Positions 49,673 to 58,064 are shown, counted from the first letter of the stretch. The stretch: DNA of 64,000 nt from Amycolatopsis bartoniae (GCF_014191255.1 NZ_JACHWH010000001.1:1302001-1366000), one strand, 5' to 3'. A program made the numbers and translations. Notes: generated by a model from the letters alone, not told the origin.

Positions 49673-50413
49673 GTGCAGACCGTTCTCGTCCTCGGAGGCA
49701 CCGCGGAGGCCCGGGCGCTGGCCGCGGAGCTGACCGAGCGCGGTATCCACGTGGTCTCGTCGCTGGCCGGACGCGTCGCGAACCCCCGCCTTCCCGTCGG
49801 TGAAGTCCGCGTCGGCGGCTTCGGTGGAGTAGGAAAGTTCGCAAAGTGGATTGTTGACAACAGGATTGTCGCTGTTGTGGATGCCACACATCCCTTCGCT
49901 CAACGAATCGGATTGTCTGCAATCCGCGCCACCGCGGAGGCCGGAGTCCCGCTCCTCCGCCTGCAACGACCGGGCTGGCAGGCCGGGCCCGGCGACGACT
50001 GGCACTGGGTCGACTCACTGGACGAAGCCGCGACGAAGATCACACAACTCGGCGAGCGCATCTTCCTGACCAGCGGCAGACAGGGCCTCGCCGCCTTCGC
50101 CGGCTGCACGGAACAGTGGTTCCTCGCCCGCTGCGTCGATCCGCCCGAACCGCCGCTGCCGCCGCGGATCGAGGTCATCCTCGACCGCGGTCCCTACGAC
50201 GTCGAGGGCGAGGCGAAGCTGTTGCGCGAGCACCGGATCGACGTGCTCGTCACCAAGGACAGCGGCGGCACCATGACCACCGCGAAGCTCGTCGCCGCCC
50301 GCGAACGCGGCATCCCGGTGGTCGTCGTGCGCCGCCCGGAACGGCCCGGCGTCCGCACCGTCGAGGACGTGCCCGGCGCGGTGGCCTGGGTGTCGGCGAT
50401 GCTGGGCGCATGA
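49673..50413 (+). CDS. cobK: Precorrin-6A reductase
   Basis: The 246-residue NADPH-dependent reductase of the macrocycle has VLVLGGTAEARALAAEL, VVDATHPFAQRI, FLTSGRQGLAAF, VILDRGPYDVEGE and LVTKDSGGTMTTAKLVAARE, the family block series. GTG 49673 is preferred over ATG 49664 because AGGGAG ends only one base before the ATG but ten before the GTG. Two A/T-rich patches, GGATTGTTGACAACAGGATTGTC and GGATTGTCTGCAATCC (49848-49925), stand out from the surrounding codons. The gene is coupled to bluB by ATGA. Confidence 0.92.
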   Translation: MQTVLVLGGTAEARALAAELTERGIHVVSSLAGRVANPRLPVGEVRVGGFGGVGKFAKWIVDNRIVAVVDATHPFAQRIGLSAIRATAEAGVPLLRLQRPGWQAGPGDDWHWVDSLDEAATKITQLGERIFLTSGRQGLAAFAGCTEQWFLARCVDPPEPPLPPRIEVILDRGPYDVEGEAKLLREHRIDVLVTKDSGGTMTTAKLVAARERGIPVVVVRRPERPGVRTVEDVPGAVAWVSAMLGA

Positions 50414-51090
50414 CGCAAGCCTTCTACGACGTCCTGCTGCGCCGCCGGGACGTGCGCGCCGAGTTCACCGGCGAGCCGATCCCCGGCGACGTGCTGACGA
50501 GAATCCTCGAAGCCGCGCACGCCGCCCCCAGCGTCGGGCTCACGCAGCCGTGGGACTTCGTGCTGGTGTCCGATCGGCGAACGCGAGAGGAATTTCGTGA
50601 GCACGTGCTCGCCGAGCGGGCGGTGTTCGCCGAGTCCCTCGACGAGGAACGCGGCGCCGTCTTCGACCGGATCAAGATCGAAGGCATCCTGGAGTCGAGC
50701 CTCGGCGTCGTTGTCACGTACGACCCCGCCCGCGGTGCCCCCGCCGTGCTGGGCAGGCACGCGATCGCCGACGCCGGCCTGTACTCGGTGTGCCTGGCCA
50801 TCCAGAACCTGTGGCTCGCCGCGACCGCGGAGGACCTGGGGGTGGGCTGGGTGAGCTTCTACCGCGAAGGTTTCCTCCGCGAACTGCTGGGCATCCCCGA
50901 TGGCCTGCGTCCGGTCGCGTGGCTGTGCGTCGGACCGGTCAGCGGGTTGCACCGAACGCCCGATCTGGAGCGGTTCGGGTGGCGGCGCCGGCGCCCGCTG
51001 GCCGCCGCAACCCATCTCGACCGCTTCGGGCGACAGGCGGGCGTGCATAATCTCTGCGCGACAGAACCCGAAGGAACCTCGACTCAGTAG
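50410..51090 (+). CDS. bluB: 5,6-Dimethylbenzimidazole synthase
   Basis: The 226-residue flavin-dependent enzyme of the nitroreductase fold cannibalises FMNH2 with oxygen to make DMB, the lower ligand attached by CobT and CobS. Characteristic segments are DVLLRRRDVRAEFTGEPIP, HAAPSVGLTQPWDFVLV, SLGVVVTYDP, YSVCLAIQNLWLAATAEDLGVGWVSFY and LGIPDGLRPVAWLCVGPV. Presence of BluB fits an aerobic organism making true cobalamin. It overlaps cobK by 4 bp and is followed after 18 bp by the arabinosyltransferase gene. Confidence 0.94.
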   Translation: MTQAFYDVLLRRRDVRAEFTGEPIPGDVLTRILEAAHAAPSVGLTQPWDFVLVSDRRTREEFREHVLAERAVFAESLDEERGAVFDRIKIEGILESSLGVVVTYDPARGAPAVLGRHAIADAGLYSVCLAIQNLWLAATAEDLGVGWVSFYREGFLRELLGIPDGLRPVAWLCVGPVSGLHRTPDLERFGWRRRRPLAAATHLDRFGRQAGVHNLCATEPEGTSTQ

Positions 51091-51108
51091 GGCGATAGCG
51101 TTCGTTCA

Positions 51109-54100
51109 ATGTGGATGGCCAGCAGGACGCCGACAGTCACCTCCGGTGAGGTGACCGATCCGGAGCAGCCCCGCCCGGACACCCCACCCCCGACCGTGCC
51201 CGGCACCAGACTTTGGCACTGGCTGTCCGTCGTGCTCGGCCTGTTCGCGGCCGCGTGCGCCATCGCGTACCCGTTCCTGCCGGTGGTGCAGGACACCGCG
51301 CGCATCACCTGGCCGGTCGGCACCGACACGCGCCCGGTCAACGCGCCGCTCACTGGCTACTGGGCGCAGGAGATGCGCGTCGACCTGCCGTGCGGCACCA
51401 TCCAGTCGCTCGACTCCCGGTCGCCGGACGGCGCGCTGCTGTTCTCCACCGTGCCCGGCGCGCGCACCGGCAACGGCGCGGGCGTGTTCCTGCGCGTCGA
51501 GAAGGGTGTCCTGACGGCGTTCAACCGCGGTCAGCAGGTCGCCCGCCAGCCGCTGCCCGCCGCGGGCTGCGACGTCACGTTCACGTCGACCGCCACCCAC
51601 ACGACGTTGAAGGTGGCGGGCACCGCGGTCTACGACTCCGGCGGCGACGTCCGGCCGCGCGTCGTCGGGATCTACACCGACCTCACGTCGGCCAAGGACC
51701 CGATCACCGGGCTGAGCGTCTCCATCACCCCGGACACGCGCTACCAGTCCTCGCCGACGGGCCTCAAGGTCGGCGTCGGCGTGTTCGGCGTGCTGTCGCT
51801 GCTGGGCTGCCTCATCGCGGTGAACCGGCTCGACCGCGGCCGCGCCCGCCGCGCGCCCCGCTGGGCGCCGGTCGGCTGGTGGAAGCTCACGCCACGCGAC
51901 TTCACGGTGTTCGGCGTGCTCGGCGCGTGGGTCTTCATCGGGCCCGTGACGTCCGACGACGGCTACATCCTGACCATGGCCAGGGTCGCCGACCAGGTCG
52001 GCTACCTGACCAACTACCACCGGTGGTTCGGCGTCGCGGAGGCGCCGTTCGGCTGGAACGACCACATCTACGAGCTGATGGCCACGGTGTCCACGGTGCC
52101 GCCGTGGATCCGGCTGCCGTCGTTCCTGATCGCGATCATCTGCTGGCTGCTGATCAGCCGCGAGGTCATGCCCCGGCTGGGCAACCAGGTCCGGCAGAGC
52201 CCGGCGGCGAGCTGGGCCGCGGCGATGGTGTTCCTCGTCTGGTGGCTGCCGTTCAACAACGGCGTGCGCCCGGAGCCGTGGGCCGCGCTGGGCTCGCTGC
52301 TGGCGCTGTGCGCGGTCGAGCGGACGCTGGTCACCCGGCGCCTGCTCCCGTTGTGCCTTGGCCTGGTGGGCGCCGCGTTCGCCCTCGCCGCCACGCCCAC
52401 GGCGTTGATCGCCGTCGCGCCGTTCCTGGTCGCCGCGCGGCCGCTGTTCCAGATGCTGCGCACGCGGGCCAAGGAGTCCGGCTGGCTGTCGGTGCTCGCG
52501 CCGATCGCGGGCGCCGGGTTCATCGTGCTCGTGGTGGTGTTCGCCGACCAGACGTTCGCCACCGTCGCGGAGGCGACCCGCCTGCGTGGCAACGTCGGCC
52601 CGAACCTGCCCTGGTACAACGAGCTTTCGCGGTACGAGCTGCTGTTCGCCGACAGCGCCGACGGCTCCATGACGCGCCGCTTCCCGGTGCTGCTGCTGAT
52701 CCTGTGCACCGGCGCGTGCCTGGTGGTGCTGCTGCGCCGCGGCCGCATCCAGGGCGCCGCGCTCGGCCCGGCCCGGCGGCTCATCGGCACCACCGCGTTG
52801 TTCTTCCTGCTGCTGGCGCTGACGCCGACGAAGTGGACCCACCACTTCGGCGCGTTCGCCGCCGTGGGCTCGGCGATGGCCGCGCTCACGGCCCTGGCCA
52901 CCAGCTCGACGGTGCTGCGCTCGAAGCGGAACCGGGCGACGTTCACCGCGGGCCTGCTCGCGGTCGCGGCGCTGGCGGCGACGGGACCGAACGCGTACTG
53001 GTTCGTGTCCGGGCTCGGCGTGCCGTGGTTCGACAAGGCGCCGTCGATCCACGGTTTCCACCTGTCGACGGTGCTGCTGCTGGCGGCGGCGGTCGCGGCG
53101 GTGATCGCGTTCGTGGAGAACGTGAAGGCGCAGCGGCCCGTCCTGCTGCCGCCGCCGACGCACGAACGGCGGCTGCGGGCGCTGAAGCTGGGCTCGATCT
53201 CGCTCGTCGTGGTCTGCGGCCTGGTCGTCGCGTTCGAGTTCGCCAGCATGGGCAAGGCGATCCAGAAGCAGTGGGGCAGCTACAGCCTCGGTGCCGCGAA
53301 CGTCGAGCACCTGTTCACCACCAGCTGCAACCTGTCCGACCACGTGATGGTGGAGCAGGACCCGGTGTCGAGCGTGCTCAAGCCGGTCGCCGCGCAGACA
53401 GTGCCGGTGCCGCACCAGCCCACCCCGGGCCTGCCGCCCATCGACGAGGACAACGGCAAGACGCAGGCCGGGTTCCACTCGACCGCGCAGGGCGGGGACG
53501 ACCCGCTGAGCGGGCCGCCGCACGGGTTCACCACGAGCACCGTGCCGATGTGGAGCAGCTATCACGAGAACCCGGGCACGCCCACGGGCCGTCTGCGCAC
53601 GGACTGGTACGCGCTGCCCGCGAACCGCGCCGACAAGCAGGTCGTGGTGGCCGTCGCGGCGAAGAGCGGCAAGGCCACGAGCGTCGCGCTGGAGTTCGGC
53701 ACCGAGACGGCGGAGGGCGTGAAGATCGTCCGGACCGACACCGTGCTGCCCCAGGGCGTGGGCACGAAGTCGGGCAGCGACACCACGGACACCGGCAAGT
53801 GGACCGACGAACGCGTCCAGCTCGGTGACCTGCCCGCGAACGTGTCGGTGGTCCGCGTGGTCGCGAAGGACGACGACGTCACGGAGGACGGCTGGGTCGC
53901 GGTGAGCGCCCCGCGCGTCCCGACGTTCACGACGCTCACCCAGCGCGTCGGCAACGCCCCGGTGTACATGGACTGGCCCGCGGCGTTCGTCTACCCGTGC
54001 ATGAACCCGGTGACCTCGCACGACGGCATCTCGCAGGTCCCGGCGTACCGCATCACGGCGGGCACGCTCGCACTGGAGGCGGGCATCGCGGACAACATCG

Positions 54101-54321
54101 GCGGTGGTCCGCTCGGCTGGCTGGAAGAGGTCGCGAGCGAACCCGAGGTCCCGAGCTACCTCGAAGGCGACCCGGGCCAGCCGTGGGGCCAGCTGATCCA
54201 GATCGAGCCGTACACGGAGGGCACGACGCCCCACGTGGAACACGGGGAGAAGACCGTGTGGGGCTGGTGGTCCCCCGGCCCGGGCCCGCAGCAGCCGAAC
54301 GGCTCCACGGCGACGCGGTGA
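51109..54321 (+). CDS. Arabinosyltransferase (EmbA/B/C family)
   Basis: The 1070-residue glycosyltransferase GT-C membrane enzyme has an N-terminal helix (about 35-60), an extracytoplasmic jelly-roll region, then roughly twelve more membrane helices. The conserved acidic motif GPVTSDDGYILTMARV marks the catalytic loop, and LPWYNELSRYELLF and TPTKWTHHFGAFAAVGSAMA are further Emb blocks. The C-terminal 350 residues form a periplasmic carbohydrate-binding domain ending EKTVWGWWSPG. It transfers arabinose from decaprenyl-phosphoryl arabinose to wall arabinan, in keeping with the type IV walls of Pseudonocardiaceae. A single emb gene is seen rather than the mycobacterial trio. A strong terminator follows. 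Confidence 0.93.
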   Translation: MWMASRTPTVTSGEVTDPEQPRPDTPPPTVPGTRLWHWLSVVLGLFAAACAIAYPFLPVVQDTARITWPVGTDTRPVNAPLTGYWAQEMRVDLPCGTIQSLDSRSPDGALLFSTVPGARTGNGAGVFLRVEKGVLTAFNRGQQVARQPLPAAGCDVTFTSTATHTTLKVAGTAVYDSGGDVRPRVVGIYTDLTSAKDPITGLSVSITPDTRYQSSPTGLKVGVGVFGVLSLLGCLIAVNRLDRGRARRAPRWAPVGWWKLTPRDFTVFGVLGAWVFIGPVTSDDGYILTMARVADQVGYLTNYHRWFGVAEAPFGWNDHIYELMATVSTVPPWIRLPSFLIAIICWLLISREVMPRLGNQVRQSPAASWAAAMVFLVWWLPFNNGVRPEPWAALGSLLALCAVERTLVTRRLLPLCLGLVGAAFALAATPTALIAVAPFLVAARPLFQMLRTRAKESGWLSVLAPIAGAGFIVLVVVFADQTFATVAEATRLRGNVGPNLPWYNELSRYELLFADSADGSMTRRFPVLLLILCTGACLVVLLRRGRIQGAALGPARRLIGTTALFFLLLALTPTKWTHHFGAFAAVGSAMAALTALATSSTVLRSKRNRATFTAGLLAVAALAATGPNAYWFVSGLGVPWFDKAPSIHGFHLSTVLLLAAAVAAVIAFVENVKAQRPVLLPPPTHERRLRALKLGSISLVVVCGLVVAFEFASMGKAIQKQWGSYSLGAANVEHLFTTSCNLSDHVMVEQDPVSSVLKPVAAQTVPVPHQPTPGLPPIDEDNGKTQAGFHSTAQGGDDPLSGPPHGFTTSTVPMWSSYHENPGTPTGRLRTDWYALPANRADKQVVVAVAAKSGKATSVALEFGTETAEGVKIVRTDTVLPQGVGTKSGSDTTDTGKWTDERVQLGDLPANVSVVRVVAKDDDVTEDGWVAVSAPRVPTFTTLTQRVGNAPVYMDWPAAFVYPCMNPVTSHDGISQVPAYRITAGTLALEAGIADNIGGGPLGWLEEVASEPEVPSYLEGDPGQPWGQLIQIEPYTEGTTPHVEHGEKTVWGWWSPGPGPQQPNGSTATR

Positions 54322-54328
54322 TTTCGGG

Positions 54329-54366
54329 TTTCAGGCCCCTTCCGCGCCAGCGGGAGGGGCCTGAAA
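54329..54366 (+). terminator. Terminator after the arabinosyltransferase gene
   Basis: A 17-bp stem (54329-54345 with 54350-54366, one G-T pair) closes a GCCA loop 8 bp after the stop codon; its outer part is TTTCAGGCCCCT against AGGGGCCTGAAA. No T-tract follows. Confidence 0.85.
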
Positions 54367-54379
54367 CATGAAAACCCGA

Positions 54380-54532
54380 GAGTTGGGTGGTCATCCCGTC
54401 GCCTGATTCAGGACGATCACTTTGAGGAGCAGCCGCAACCTTCGTGCTTTCCGGCGCTTGTCATGCCAACCTTGCGGCTGGTCCTCAAAGTGATATGCAC
54501 AAACCGCAGGCGACGGGATGACCACTCAACTC
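54380..54532. repeat. Large nested inverted repeat (possible MITE or structured RNA)
   Basis: The outer arms 54380-54405 and 54507-54532 are 26 bp with one mismatch (GTGGTCATCCCGTCGCCTG core). After a short unpaired stretch, inner arms 54416-54438 and 54472-54494 pair over 23 bp with one mismatch (ATCACTTTGAGGA...AGCCGCAA). Together they fold into one long rod of about 153 bp with a 33-base apical region. There is no open reading frame of note. It could be a miniature inverted-repeat element, a recombination site or a long RNA hairpin. It follows directly after a normal terminator, so it is not needed for termination. Confidence 0.85.
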
Positions 54533-54618
54533 GACCACGCTGCCAAGGTGAGGTGGAGGGCATCCCCTGGCTCATCCTGGAGCCTGCCCGCCGGCGAGGC
54601 ATCTTTTGATCTTTGAAC

Positions 54619-54769
54619 CCGCGCTGCGCGCGAAAAGCCGCGCTGCGCGCGATTGTGGTTGCGTTGAACGCCCCGATCGCTGATCGTTTAACGGTTGGCT
54701 CGCCGCGTCAAGGGCGCCTTCGGCGTCGCTTCGCGATCGCTGCGCGACCCTTGACACGGCGAGCCAACC
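54619..54769. repeat. Short direct repeats and a second large hairpin in the emb-cobIJ gap
   Basis: CCGCGCTGCGCGCGA occurs twice, at 54619 and 54638, a 19-bp period. Then arms 54693-54714 and 54748-54769 form a 22-bp stem with one mismatch (GGTTGGCTCGCCG...GTCAAGGG) around a 33-base loop that is itself GC-palindromic. The rest of the gap between the arabinosyltransferase stop and the cobIJ stop holds no gene. The stem may be the shared terminator of the convergent operons, though it is unusually long. Confidence 0.75.
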
Positions 54770-54821
54770 GCTAATGACGGCTTTGTATCGGGGGCGGGGG
54801 AGGCCTGGGCGTGTCCCGGGC

Positions 54822-56312
54822 TCAGTAGGTGCGGGGGGTCCAGACTTGACCGTTTGTGGTGCGGGTTTTTGTGCTGCCGATTATCAACAGGCAGCGCATG
54901 TCTACTGTGGACGGATCCAAGGTCCCTAATGTGGTGATCCTGGTTTCTTCTTCTGGGCCACCGATGTCTCTTGCGATGACTACCGGCGTGCCCTCTGGGC
55001 GGTGGCGTAGCAGGACGTTCTTTGCCTGTTCCAGTTGCGTCGTCCGCGTTTTGGAGGCTGGGTTGTAGATGGCGATCACCAGGTCTGCCGCGCCCGCCGC
55101 GTCCAGGCGCTTTTCGATGATCTCCCACGGTTTCAGCCTGTCCGACAGGGAAATCACGCAGTAGTCGTGCCCCAGGGGTGCGCCGACCTTGGAGGCCGCC
55201 GCCTGCGCTGCCGTCACGCCTGGGAGTACCCGCACCGGGACCGGCTCCTCCAGCAGCGACGCCTGTTCCAGCACCGCCGACGCCATCGCGAAAACGCCCG
55301 GGTCGCCCGAGGACACCACTGCCACGCGGGCTCCGGCGCGGGCCAGAGAAAGCGCTTCCCTTGCCCTGTCTGCTTCCACTCGGTTACCCGACGCGTGCCG
55401 CTGCTGGCCCGCTCGTTGCGGGACCTTCGCCAGGTACGGGCCGTAGCCCACGAGGTGCTCCGCGGCTTCCAGTGCCTCCGCCGCCTCCGGGGTCAGCCAC
55501 TGCGGGCCCGCGGGCCCCAAGCCGACGACCACGACCTCGCCGCCCTCGGCAGGAGGCTCGGCAGAAGGCACAGCACCGGACTTCCGGCCCGCGTAGGCAG
55601 GGCTGGGCACCAGGGCGAGGGAGAAGTACGGCACCGAGTCCGGGGAGACCTCCGCGAACGGCTCCACCCGCTGCGCCTGCCACGTGGCCCGTTCGACGAA
55701 GTAAGCGCTTTCCAGCTTGCCGGACTCCGCCAACGCCTCCCGCACCGAACCGAACGTGCGGCCCAGCTTGAGAACGGCCGCCGCATCCGTGTCCGCCAGC
55801 CGACGGGCCAGTTCCGGGGCCGGCAAGGTGCCCGGCAGCACCGTGAGGACCTCGTCCCGCTGCACCAGCGGACGCCCGAGCACCGCCGAGGCCGCGCTCA
55901 CCGACGTCACACCCGGGACGGCCTCCGCCTCGTACCGGTCGCACAGCCGCTCGTGCATGTACATATAGGACCCGTAGAAGAACGGGTCGCCCTCGCACAG
56001 CACGACCACGTCGCGGCCCGCGTCGAGGTGCTCGGCGAGACGCTTCGCGCTCAGCTCGTAGAACTCCGCGATCGCGCCTTCGTACCCGCCCGGATGATCG
56101 GTGGTCTCCGTGGTCACCGGGTAGACCAGCCGCTCCTCGACCTGCCCCTCACGCAGGTACGGCTCGGCGACCGAACGCGCGATGCTCCTGCCGTGCCGCG
56201 CGCTGTGGTAGGCGATCACCTGCGCCTCGCTGATCAACCGCGCCGCCTTGACGGTCAGCAGCTCCGGGTCACCAGGACCGAGGCCGACACCCCACAGCTT
56301 CCCCGTGCTCAT
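54822..56312 (-). CDS. cobIJ: Fused precorrin-2 C20-methyltransferase / precorrin-3B C17-methyltransferase
   Basis: The 496-residue protein consists of two tandem tetrapyrrole methylases. The CobI half (1 to about 245) has WGVGLGPGDPELLTVKA, VVVLCEGDPFFYGSYMY and VPGVTSVSAASAVLG. The CobJ half (about 258-496) has VVVGLGPAGPQWLTPEA, VGYGPYL, VAVVSSGDPGVFAMASA, LGHDYCVISLSDRLKPW and IYNPASKTR. The fusion is common in actinobacteria. It acts before and after CobG-driven ring contraction, and all three proteins are encoded in the same overlapping operon cobG-cobH-cobIJ. Confidence 0.95.
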   Translation of the reverse strand: MSTGKLWGVGLGPGDPELLTVKAARLISEAQVIAYHSARHGRSIARSVAEPYLREGQVEERLVYPVTTETTDHPGGYEGAIAEFYELSAKRLAEHLDAGRDVVVLCEGDPFFYGSYMYMHERLCDRYEAEAVPGVTSVSAASAVLGRPLVQRDEVLTVLPGTLPAPELARRLADTDAAAVLKLGRTFGSVREALAESGKLESAYFVERATWQAQRVEPFAEVSPDSVPYFSLALVPSPAYAGRKSGAVPSAEPPAEGGEVVVVGLGPAGPQWLTPEAAEALEAAEHLVGYGPYLAKVPQRAGQQRHASGNRVEADRAREALSLARAGARVAVVSSGDPGVFAMASAVLEQASLLEEPVPVRVLPGVTAAQAAASKVGAPLGHDYCVISLSDRLKPWEIIEKRLDAAGAADLVIAIYNPASKTRTTQLEQAKNVLLRHRPEGTPVVIARDIGGPEEETRITTLGTLDPSTVDMRCLLIIGSTKTRTTNGQVWTPRTY

Positions 56313-56932
56313 TCGGCTTCACTCGCCAGCGCGTTCACCGCGGCCACGGCCATCGCACTGCCCCCACGGCGCCCGTGCACCACCAGGTACGGCGCGGGCG
56401 CCCGCTTCACCAACTCCACTTTGGACTCGGCCGCACCCACGAAACCCACCGGCACCCCGATGATCGCCGCGGGCACGCCCGCGCCCTCCTCGATCATTTC
56501 GAGCAGCCGGAACAACGCGGTGGGCGCGTTGCCGATCGCGACGACCGAGCCCGCCAGCTGGTCCCGCCACAGCTCCAGCGCCGCGGCCGAACGCGTGGTG
56601 CCAAGTCGTTCCGCAAGATTGGGGACTTGTGGATCAGACAACGTACAGACAATCGGATTGTTGACAGGCAACCTCCGCCGGGTGATGCCGCTGGCGATCA
56701 TCTGCGCGTCGCACAACACGGGCGCGCCCGAGCGCAGCGCCGCGCGGGCCGACTCGACAAGCTCCAGCGAGTAGGCGAGGTCGTCGACCAGGTCCACCAT
56801 CCCGCACGAGTGGATCATGCGCACCGCGACGGGTTCGAGGTCTTCCGGCAGGATCGCGACGTCGGCCTCGTCGCGGATCGTGGCGAACGAGTGGCGGTAG
56901 ATCTCCGCCCCGTCCCTCAGATAGTCGATCAC
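56309..56932 (-). CDS. cobH: Precorrin-8X methylmutase
   Basis: The 207-residue protein shifts the C11 methyl to C12, giving hydrogenobyrinate. Family blocks are YLRDGAEIYRHSFATIRDEAD, VAVRMIHSCGMVDL with the catalytic histidine, PVLCDAQMIASGITRRRL, VVAIGNAPTALFRLLEM and AIIGVPVGFVGAAESK, ending GRRGGSAMAVAAVNAL. The GTG start overlaps the cobG stop and the stop overlaps the cobIJ ATG. An A/T-rich patch (GACAATCGGATTGTTGACAGG) lies at 56648-56668. Confidence 0.96.
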   Translation of the reverse strand: MIDYLRDGAEIYRHSFATIRDEADVAILPEDLEPVAVRMIHSCGMVDLVDDLAYSLELVESARAALRSGAPVLCDAQMIASGITRRRLPVNNPIVCTLSDPQVPNLAERLGTTRSAAALELWRDQLAGSVVAIGNAPTALFRLLEMIEEGAGVPAAIIGVPVGFVGAAESKVELVKRAPAPYLVVHGRRGGSAMAVAAVNALASEAE

Positions 56933-57984
56933 CGGTTTCCCTTCTGTCCCAGCACATCCACCAACGCCTCGACGGACACCCACGCACCGTCGACGAGATA
57001 CCCGCCCTCGACCGCCACCACGTCGACGGCGTCGCGGGGCTTGCCGCACCGCCGCTCACAACCCGAGAAGTGCGCCCGTGCCGACACCCGCCGCGCGTCC
57101 GCCCGCACGTCCGCGCGTGACTTCGCGCAACCAGGCTGCCCGATGCACGCGCTCACCCGGCTGTCGGCGGACAACGCCGTCAGCTCCGGCCGGTACTCGG
57201 GCACCACCACGCTCCGCCACGGCGTGATGACCACGTCGCTCCGGAACGCCCGCAGCTGCGAGGCACTCAGCTGTCCGAACAGCGGCGCCACGCACAGCCC
57301 ACGACGCCCGTCGTCGCGCACGAACGGCCCCGGCTCGACAGGCCGAAAAGGCCGCCGCACACCGGAAAATCCCGGCAGCTCCCGCATCCGCCACGCGGTC
57401 CCGCGGATCTCCAGGAACCGCAACGCCTCCGCCACGAGCACGGCGACCGCCTCCGTACGCGGCACCCGCGGCCCGGGCTCCCCCGCCCGCAGCAACACGC
57501 CGTCGGAGTCGTCGAGCGCCTGCCAGCACAGGTCGGCGTCCTCCGCGGCGACGTCCGCACGCCCGTCGTCCAGCGCGAAGAGGAACCGGCCCGGCAACCC
57601 GGCGAGCGCGGGCTCCGCGCACACCGCGGCGTCGAGCTCGGCCACCAGCGGGCGGACGTCGACCAGCCCGCCGGCGAGACCGCTCAGCGGCGACGCGAGG
57701 TAGTTCCGCACGCGCTCGTGCGACGGCGCGGGCAGCAGACCGGCGTCCGAGAGGCGCCCGACCAGCTCCCCCGTGTCCCGTGACAGGCCGCGCAACTGCA
57801 CGTTCCCGCGTGAGGTCAGGTGCACCGAGCCGTCGCCCAACTCCTCCGCGCAGGCCGCGAGCACGTCCAGCTGCGCGGCGGTGATCCGCCCGCCCGGCAG
57901 CCGGACTCGCGCCAGCGCGCCATCCGCGGCGTCGTGCGTGGCGAAGACACCAGGGCACGCGTCGGGACGGAAGCGGACGGACAT
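56929..57984 (-). CDS. cobG: Precorrin-3B synthase (CobG)
   Basis: The 351-residue protein of the nitrite/sulfite-reductase-like ferredoxin family uses oxygen to hydroxylate precorrin-3A before ring contraction. N-terminal RLPGGRITAAQL and LTSRGNVQLRGL are the two half-repeat signatures, and the C-terminal [4Fe-4S] cysteines are in ACIGQPGCAKS and HFSGCERRCGKP. It is short compared with the roughly 450-residue Pseudomonas enzyme but retains both halves. Its presence shows that the oxygen-dependent contraction route is used. The ATG is at 57984. Confidence 0.92.
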   Translation of the reverse strand: MSVRFRPDACPGVFATHDAADGALARVRLPGGRITAAQLDVLAACAEELGDGSVHLTSRGNVQLRGLSRDTGELVGRLSDAGLLPAPSHERVRNYLASPLSGLAGGLVDVRPLVAELDAAVCAEPALAGLPGRFLFALDDGRADVAAEDADLCWQALDDSDGVLLRAGEPGPRVPRTEAVAVLVAEALRFLEIRGTAWRMRELPGFSGVRRPFRPVEPGPFVRDDGRRGLCVAPLFGQLSASQLRAFRSDVVITPWRSVVVPEYRPELTALSADSRVSACIGQPGCAKSRADVRADARRVSARAHFSGCERRCGKPRDAVDVVAVEGGYLVDGAWVSVEALVDVLGQKGNR

Positions 57985-58009
57985 GGGCTCACTGTAACTG
58001 TTGGATCGG

Positions 58010-58029
58010 ATGTAGTAGTCCTGCTACAT
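58010..58029. promoter_or_regulatory. Inverted repeat upstream of the ABC transporter operon
   Basis: ATGTAG-tagtcctg-CTACAT lies in the 80-bp gap between the divergent cobG and ABC-transporter genes. It is an A/T-rich spot with a 6-bp symmetrical half-site, in the right place for an operator controlling either gene. The XRE protein encoded at the end of the ABC operon is the nearest candidate regulator; this is inference. Confidence 0.4.
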
Positions 58030-58064
58030 TTCATCGCACCACGGGAACAAGGGGGACAAGGACT

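Noticed and set aside
51106..54243. A 1045-codon open frame antisense to the arabinosyltransferase gene, and a similar one antisense to cobN (59744-63376)
   Set aside because: Both are shadow frames. The plus-strand proteins have clear family motifs and starts, and the antisense translations are low-complexity.
54380..54769. Insertion sequence remnant
   Set aside because: No transposase fragment and no clear target-site duplication are visible. The inverted repeats are reported as structures instead.
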